Origin: Amoebophrya sp. A120
Lineage: Eukaryota; Sar; Dinophyceae; Syndiniales; Amoebophryaceae
Direction: 5' to 3'
DNA length: 64,000 nucleotides
Assembly: GCA_905178155.1 (NCBI GenBank)
Contig: CAJINV010000010.1
Location: 2,056,167 to 2,120,166, forward strand
In this document: piece after piece, positions 57,642-64,000 of the stretch
Numbering within the stretch: the stretch's first letter is position 1
Layout: each line of letters starts with the position of its first letter
Position numbers and translations under genes: made by a program
The notes under the pieces: generated by a model
What the model was told of the DNA's origin: nothing
What the model saw: only the letters and a program-made list of their open reading frames with translations
Databases searched by the model: none

Positions 57642-57689
57642 TATGAACTGCAAAAGCATCGCACTCGTATAAATGCATTACCAATAATA
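57642..57689. mobile_element. IE-B introner, truncated
   Basis: Begins with normal TATGAACTGCAAAAGCATCG and continues to AAATGCATTACCAA, then stops matching; no GGATA end was found to the right. Confidence 0.75.
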
Positions 57690-58315
57690 GCCGCCTCAGC
57701 GGGGGTAGTGAGGTCATGGCGGTTTTTTTGTCTTCACTTCAAAAAACGACGCGGCTTCCCTTCCCACCATGCCGCCGTGAGTAATGTTATGCACGACGGC
57801 ACGGCAGTCCCTGAAAATCTCGATCCAGAGGCGGCCTCCATTTGGTTTTGTGGTTAATCCCGGACATAGGCAGGATCATCCCCCCAAGGATCACCCCCCT
57901 CAAGATGCAGGGGGGGTTAGGGGGGCCAGGGGGTGGGCCGGGGGCAGGAAGGTAGGGGGCAACGAGCGAGGCCGGGGGCAGGCAGCCAGGCTACGGGGGG
58001 GGACAAGGGCAGGCGGGCCGGCGGCAGGCAGACCGGGGGCAGGGCGGGGCGGCGTTGGTATTTGCTGGAAGGCCTTCCCAGAGGTTTCCTGGGCCAAGAT
58101 GTGCTACAGGCGGGCAGCCACCCGAGGAAGCCCGGGAGCGCCTAGCGCCTCGCCCCCTGAGGCAACAAAGGCGGCACAGTGAGCGAGCCCCCCCGGGCGG
58201 GGTCACGGCAAACCAACGAAGGGGGAAAGGGGGGGCAAAGAACAGAGAGGGGCGCGAGGGCGGCAAGGCCGGCGGCGCGTGCCTCCGGCCCGGAACAGGA
58301 AGGGGCAAAGGGGAA

Positions 58316-58367
58316 TCGTCTGGGCCAGCCGTCGCGACGGCGCCGTCGCGACGGCTGGCCCAGACGA
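58316..58367. repeat. Perfect 52-bp palindrome
   Basis: Two 26-base arms with no spacer, centred at 58341/58342 on CGACGGC|GCCGTCG. I paired every base of both arms. Confidence 0.95.
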
Positions 58368-58375
58368 CACCGCCG

Positions 58376-58396
58376 AAACCCTAAACCCTAAACCCT
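58376..58396. repeat. Interstitial telomere-type repeats
   Basis: Three exact AAACCCT units, with a further AAACCCT at about 58407-58413. This is the TTTAGGG type used by plants and by dinoflagellates. It lies eight bases from the palindrome. Confidence 0.85.
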
Positions 58397-58514
58397 AGCC
58401 CAAACCTAAACCCTATGCCCTTGAGGGGGGTGATCTTGGAAACTTGAGGGGGGTGATCTTGGAAACTTGAGGGGGGTGATCTTACCTTGAGGGGGATGAT
58501 CCGGCCTACGTCCC

Positions 58515-59678
58515 GAATACTGAACACTATAAACCACCAGAATGCAACGCAAATGTAGCAGAGTACTTATGTTCTTATTACAATTGGAAACTACCAGCCT
58601 GGCATGCAAATTGTATGACTCAAGGCATGTGGAGTACATTGCGCCCATGGGAATTCCATTCGTCAACATCTTCATAGAATTTGTAATGCTGTTTACGATT
58701 TCATGATTGGACTTGTAATGCTATTTATCTCTTTGCGTTCTTGTTTTGTTGTTGCGCTGCGATCTTTATAACATTGAGACTTTATCACTCTGGGTCGAGT
58801 GTTGCGCATTTTATCGTTGGAGCGTGAGCATATGCTGACACCCCCCCTTGCTCGATACTCGACCAGTTTTGGAAACTACAGTAGAAGTAAAAATAGTATA
58901 GGTGTTGAAAATCCATGATGTTACTTTCTGAAAATCAGTGAAAAAGTTGCGCTCTGAATGCCATAAAAGTCTATACGTAGAATCTTGCTGCTATGCCGTT
59001 TATCCCCCCTACGTATAGACTTCTGGAATCTATATCGTAGGTGTAAATCGTACAAGTAGTTCTTGTCTTCGATAGAGTATTTTTGAGCTCTAGGCTTGGA
59101 AAGTAATGCTTTTATAAAAATACGTGGTGAGAAATTTTGTCTTTGTTCATCATACATTTTTCTTGTTCATCATACAATTAGCGTTCTCGGGGTAATACAA
59201 CATCAATAATTTTTATTTTTTTTAAATCGAAATAAAATCCGAATCGAGATAAAAACAACAATCACACAACATCTCACATTCAAAGCTTCGAGAAAAATAG
59301 AAGAATTGCCTAGCGCGAAATAGTCATAATCTTGCGTGGTCTTTTTGTCATAAAAGTGCTCCTTTTTCATAAATTTTTGGTTGTGCAATTTTTCTTGAAA
59401 ACCAATGCAGAGGCCCAGACAGATAGAAATCTTTTTTCTTTTATAATCCGTAGTAAAGTAGCGCGGTAGTAATTTACTTTCGACTTTTGTTTTCTCGAAG
59501 AGTTTGACTTTTAGTCTTCTCCTCCCAAATCTTCTTTCCTCCTCCTTCGAATCCACTTGAAATTTTTCGGATCGGTGTCAAAACCCATCGGAAATTCGAG
59601 TCGTCTTGTTTCGGCATCATTACTGCGCAGCATCAAGTTGTCGAGCGGAAATCGACCTACTACCGGTTGAGATCAGTC
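58515..59678. other. AT-rich intergenic, no gene seen
   Basis: Short frames only. Two TTTGTAATGCTG / TTGTAATGCTAT motifs near 58680-58722 resemble IE interiors, but no IE ends are recognisable. Confidence 0.4.
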
Positions 59679-60380
59679 TGCCGGGCCCGGGCGAGGATTT
59701 TTGCTAATTGGCGCCTCAATTTTTGCTAAATTTTTTTTTTCGCCCCAGCCGAAAGACGACCCGGCCCAAGGCGCAAAAAAGTGGCGACGCGGGGATGCTA
59801 CCGATCCGGGGGGCTGGGGTAGGAGGCCCATCGGGGCCGCCGAGCAATAACATGCAGGCGGGCCGATAGCGGAACGGGCCCCCATTTCCGGCAAACCGGA
59901 AACGCCCCGGCAAAGGGCCCGGCCCGGCCGGGCCGTCCGTCGGGGGGGTCCGCCGGAGTTTCAGGCGCCGCTATTTTTCGTCTTTCTGCTCTCCTTTCCA
60001 GGGGTCTAATTTTTGTCAAGCGTATGGGGAAGGAAATGCTATGGAAAAAGTTAGCCTGCTAGTTAGCGCCGATTTTATCAAAAATCTAGCCCCCCCCCAA
60101 TCCTCGAACTTATCCGCCGCAACCTCCTTCCCGGAGGTGCCGCCGAGCCGCCGGCCCGGCAAAGAAATGGCGCCCGCCGCGCCCGGCGGGATGGCCCCGC
60201 CGGCGAAAGAACAGAAACGCGGCGGCGGCGGCGGCCGGGGGGAAAGGAAAAAAGAACAAGGGCGCCGCCCCCCGAGCGGCAGGGCCGCGGCGGAAACAAT
60301 AGCAGCACGCGCGGCGCTTTTTCAAGATAGCAGCTCTTTAGGTGCTTGATAGCGCCTTTATTCGCCCGGGCCCGGCTGCC
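59679..60380. repeat. GC-rich element with inverted ends
   Basis: The left end TGCCGGGCCCGGGCGA and right end TCGCCCGGGCCCGGCTG are inverted, and the next bases (GGCGCCTCA / AAGGCGCTA in inverse) are weakly similar. Frames inside are GC-skew artefacts. It abuts the 3' side of the retrotransposon. Confidence 0.45.
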
Positions 60381-60599
60381 TGATTGAGAGGTGTGGAGAA
60401 TAGGCTTCCCCGACCAACACGCATGCGAATAGTTTTCATCATTTCAAATCATACAAGTAGCCAAGAATTTGCTTGAAGCTTGTGCATATACTTTGCATCG
60501 TCAGAATCATCAGCAATTTGCTCACTTTTCTTCTTCTTTCAATTTCTTTCTTTCTCCTCTTTTTTCACTTTCTTTACTTTTCTTTTTCTTTCACTTTCT

Positions 60600-61320
60600 T
60601 CATTTTTCTTCCTCCATATTCAGAAACTCAAGAAATTTTCTGAATAGAATCGGAGACAAAATTTTAGTGAGTCCGTCTGCGCGTTGTTCCTCACTTTTTG
60701 CATATGATCCCTTGTGTGTGCCATTCTCGACGTTGAACCTTACGAAACAATGCCTAATGTCAATATGTTTGAGTCTGGAATTGGATTCCAGGGACGTGCT
60801 ACATTTCAAGCATCCCATATTATCCAAATGCAATGGCATGGGTTGCACAATAGTCCAACCTTTCAACATACCAGATTCCATAACTTCTGCAAGGACATTC
60901 TTCAAGTACGTCGAGAGCTTGCACGTTTGCGAAGCTGCATATATTTCGGCTTCAGAAGTACTAGCCGCAGTCCCACTCTGGGTCTCTGCCTTGAAGGCAA
61001 TTGCACAAGAATTCAGGTAAATAAGAATCCCAGACGTACAGAATCTGCCCTGTTCTGTTGCCCAATCAGAATCACTCCAACAGTCTAACACTAGCTGCTT
61101 GCTCTGTGTGAGCTTCTCGTCTTTGCGGTAAACTAGCCATCTACGCTTGCGCAAATAGCGAATAATACGCCTCAGACACTGGATAGAACTTTGAGTCGTT
61201 TTCGCTTTGCTAGCATATTTCAACGCTATCAAGATATCCGGCCTAATGCTGCACAAGTATTGCAGTGAGCCGCATTCATAGAGCCATCTTTGGACCGTAA
61301 AGAGTTTGATCAGGCTCTTC
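60600..61320 (-). pseudogene. Copia RNase H region
   Basis: YECGSLQYLCSIRPDI is followed by DCWSDSDWATEQGRF (Asp), STSEAEIYAA (Glu) and HLDNMGCL (Asp), typical of copia RNase H. Stop at 60600. The frame extends to 61433 but only the part from about 61300 down is in homology. Confidence 0.85.
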
Positions 61321-62892
61321 CAGTGGATCTGGAGCAGTTTGCACTGGCGTACTGTACTCCTTTCCATCTTCTCCTCCAAATTTTTCAAGCAATTTTGTAA
61401 CATAGGCACCCCCAGACAAGGTAGCGGAGCCATCTACCTTGCTGCGAATGGCTGCAATGCCCAAAACGTCCCAAGTCTGGGCCAACTCATTTTCCTCTGG
61501 TGGTTCTTCAACCAGCTGCAGTTCTTCTTTCAATTCTAAGTATAGTTTTTGAATTGTTTCCGAATCACCCCAGAAAAAGAAGTTGTCGACAAAAACTGTC
61601 AGACAAGCGCCATCTTTGTGAAAAGCTGTTCGGTCGTTGTAGAACGGCTTCCAACCTTTTTCCAGCAAAATTCTATTCCGATGTAGTGCCCATCCTATAC
61701 TGGAACGTCGCAACCCATTCATGCACTTTTGAATTTTACCCACTTGATACCCCAAAAGATTCGATAAGCGAGAATCCAATTGGATCAAAGGCATTTCGTC
61801 ACCATCCAAAAGCGGATGGCCAGCTTGCAAAAATGCTGAAGTTGCATCTGCAGAAAATAACTCAACAGTTGGCACATTGGCAAGCAAAGCCAGAAACATC
61901 CTAATGATTTGCATATCGGTAACCCCCACATAGCGCGCGATCCCGTTGTCGGGTGCTAAAAACCCTAAGCAAACCAAACGCGCTTCAAACCTTCCGCATC
62001 TTTTCACGCTCAGAATCAATTTGCACGGGATAAGCTTCTTGTTGGCTTTCTGGTACTCAGAAATTTCTTGGTCCGTAGCCTGTACAAAAACTCCTTTGCG
62101 TGCTTTCAATTCTTTCGCGATAGCTTCCGCCATTTTTGGGTCTTTTTGCTGTTCGGGAGTAAGATTGAAACAAAAATCTTCACTCTCAGCGTCGTGCTCA
62201 AAAATCAAATTTGCCACAAATGCACAGAAGTCCACGATCTGAAACGATTTGTCGTCCTTGTATTGGTCGCGCAAAGCGCTTGCCACTTTTTCAATTTGCT
62301 GCTCTTCCAACGATCTCAACCGAGTACCCACTCTGTTGCCAGTGGTCCTCTGGTGTGCTTTGATTTGCTTTCTCAGAAGTGCCTGCGTAAGTTCCTTGAT
62401 TGCTTCTTTTCGCTTCCCATATGGAATTTTTGTTCCCGGGGAGCCAGGCGATTGTGGCAAAATTTCTGGACAGTCTTCCTTCATTTCACGATAAAGCTCA
62501 TTGGTGTAGTTTTTCGTGACTCTAAATCCTTTGTTGGAAATATTAGCACGCTCCATCTGATCCTCGAGGAGAGGAGTGATGGCGTCGCCAGCTGTTCGAC
62601 TTTCTTCTACATCAACAGCGCGAGATGCAAACTCATCAAATTCTTTCACATCCGCGACAGTAGTAGCCTCGGCAACTAGCCTGCTGTCGTCTTTCTTCTT
62701 TTTCTGTTTCGCGTCCAGGGCTGCAGCCCCCGCGCGATTTTCTTTTTCCTTTTTGCTGTCCTTCTCATCCCCTACCTTGAGCGAATCCGATCTCGGTAGG
62801 CCAGAGGCCCCAAGGGTCGGTTTGGATGGGTGGTTGGCCAGCCTCTTTTTCTTTTTCATTTTCCTTATTTTTCTCATTTTCATTTTTCTCAT
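61276..62892 (-). pseudogene. Copia reverse transcriptase region
   Basis: Contains the entry motif (KLILSVKR, RLVCLGF), FSADATSAFLQA with the first catalytic Asp, and VFVDNFFFWG where copia elements normally have YVDD. The second Asp of that pair is Asn here. Frame ends at 61276 and must shift near 61.3 kb to reach RNase H. Confidence 0.85.
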
Positions 62893-64000
62893 TTTCCAAA
62901 AATTCAGCTTCGCAATTTTCTTTCTCTACCTGAGGTTTTTTCGGGGAGCTTCCCGATAAGTCAGGCTTTGGATTTTGTGGCATATTCAATCGCTGTCGGT
63001 GTCGTAGCAGTTCTTCTTTGGCTTCTGGCTTTTGCTGTTCAAATTTTTCAAGGCGATAGCGATCCGATAGCACCGCGCTAGGGTCGCTTTCATCTTGTTG
63101 GATTTTGTGCGTTCGCTTTGCAATGCGAAGAATACTAGGTGGAAAAGTCATCTGGTCAAGTGTAATACGCTGTCTGATATGTGCGGGATGGATTTTGGAA
63201 TAGAAACCGTTCCTATCGACCACGTGCGTTTTGCTTGTCGCGTGGTGTTCGATGTAAATCACCTTCACAGGTCCTGCCCAACCTTTAGTGACATCACACC
63301 AAATTTCAGCAAAATCTCCAATCTTAACTGCTGCAGCTTCATGGAAAAATTTGCGCGAAGTCTCAGGAATTTTCTCAAGTTCCGCAACATGATTTTTCTC
63401 GCGCTGAAGTGTTTCATGCTGTGAACGGACTAGCATTCGAAATTTGTAAGCTTCTGATGCTGTCGAGCCATCTCTGTATCTCGGCAAAGCTGGACCCTCG
63501 CGGTCCTCCGGAGATTCGTACAGAGGCGGGCTTTTTGCGTACTGAAACTGGTAGGGAGACAATCCCACTAGAACTGTTGTCGGTCGCTCATTTATCGCAG
63601 CTACAGCCTCTTCAACTACCTTTTGCATAACATTCGGCCCATAAATGAGTCGAAGTCTGGCAATAAGCATTTTGATTGTCAAGTGGCGTCGCTCGATGGG
63701 ATTACACCAGTGCGCTGCCACTGGTGCGAAATGCATCTTGCAACCATAGAGCTCACTTTGTTCAACCGCTGCAAGGTTGTAAAATTCCCTTCCTAAATCA
63801 CGCATGAGATTCTTTCCCAAAACACCTCGCTCACGGCAAAGGCGTAAAAAATTTACAGTGTCGTCAGCTGTTGGCGCTGCCTTTTTCAAAACTTTCACAA
63901 CTGAATACTTGGAAAACAAATTCACGCAGTGTAGCGCTGTGAGTTGTTTACTTTCAAGATAGAACGTGTCCAAGGCACGCCATTCCTCAATAGTTTCAAC
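62765..64000 (-). pseudogene. Copia integrase region
   Basis: The rve core shows LDTFYLESK (first Asp), LMRDLGREFYN (second Asp) and CNPIERRHLTIKM (catalytic Glu), followed by the C-terminal integrase domain and a Lys/Glu-rich linker. The frame stops at 62765 and overlaps the next frame by 128 bases, so the polyprotein continues only with a frame change near 62.8 kb. It begins beyond the window edge. Confidence 0.85.

Larger units (their letters stand above)
57859..58514. mobile_element. GC-rich TIR element with telomere-like core
   Basis: The ends are inverted: GGACATAGGCAGGATCATCC on the left versus the reverse complement GGACGTAGGCCGGATCATCC on the right. Each is followed by repeats of CTTGAGGGGGGTGATC in opposite orientation (right array 58422-58500). 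The interior is very GC-rich, with no convincing gene. No target duplication could be fixed. Confidence 0.7.
60600..64000 (-). mobile_element. Ty1/copia retrotransposon, degenerate, 5' part beyond window
   Basis: Order integrase, reverse transcriptase, RNase H on the minus strand is the copia order. A purine-rich tract in element sense follows the stop (about 60530-60610). No clear LTR was identified. Two frame changes interrupt the polyprotein. Confidence 0.88.

Noticed and set aside
9421-57689. CRISPR-like array suggested by regularly repeated motifs
   Set aside because: The repeats belong to dispersed introner elements with inverted ends in a eukaryotic gene context; there is no direct-repeat/spacer periodicity.
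58376-58413. A true chromosome end
   Set aside because: Only a few telomere-type units, embedded in other sequence with about 5.6 kb more on the far side.

Overview
The window is nuclear DNA of a protist with intron-rich genes. It most resembles a dinoflagellate-line alveolate of the Amoebophrya (Syndiniales) type. Three things point there: every confident gene is on the minus strand (a unidirectional cluster); GT-AG introns are a minority; and most introns are short mobile introner elements (IEs) with terminal inverted repeats and target-site duplications, as reported for Amoebophrya genomes. The species call is inference; the introns are read from the sequence.

In transcription order (right to left) the window holds: a degenerate Ty1/copia retrotransposon (60.6-64 kb); GC-rich inverted-repeat elements, one with telomere-like repeats and a perfect 52-bp palindrome (57.9-60.4 kb); a Rab escort protein/GDI-family gene whose 5' part is lost inside an IE (54.8-57.6 kb); a small secretory-type hypothetical gene (about 53-53.9 kb); a 22-exon, three-transmembrane Cys-rich protein of 774 aa (43.6-51.5 kb); a repeat block with a 952-bp tandem duplication (39.4-43.6 kb); an RlmN-like protein of 892 aa without its catalytic cysteines (35.5-39.4 kb); a tandem duplication that made a small chimeric gene (33.7-34.9 kb); a complete 13-exon leukotriene-A4-hydrolase-type M1 aminopeptidase of 708 aa (27.8-33.0 kb); a repeat-rich intergenic stretch (22.7-27.8 kb); a 16-exon gene for a 3,710-residue low-complexity protein (7.9-22.7 kb); and the 5' two thirds of an ABCC (MRP-type) transporter (1-4.5 kb).

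I located 61 IEs in ten terminal-repeat families (named IE-A to IE-J here). Nearly all begin TAT and end ATA. 44 have a perfect 5-bp target-site duplication and 12 more have four of five matching bases. In five gene models, removing an IE plus one duplication copy restores the reading frame at every junction, whichever way the IE lies. Families with unrelated ends share an internal motif, GCATNACAAAT (reverse TTTGTNATGC). The window also contains natural filled/empty site pairs, a duplication junction at an IE without a target-site duplication, and an IE sitting on a conventional splice acceptor. This IE system is the most interesting content.
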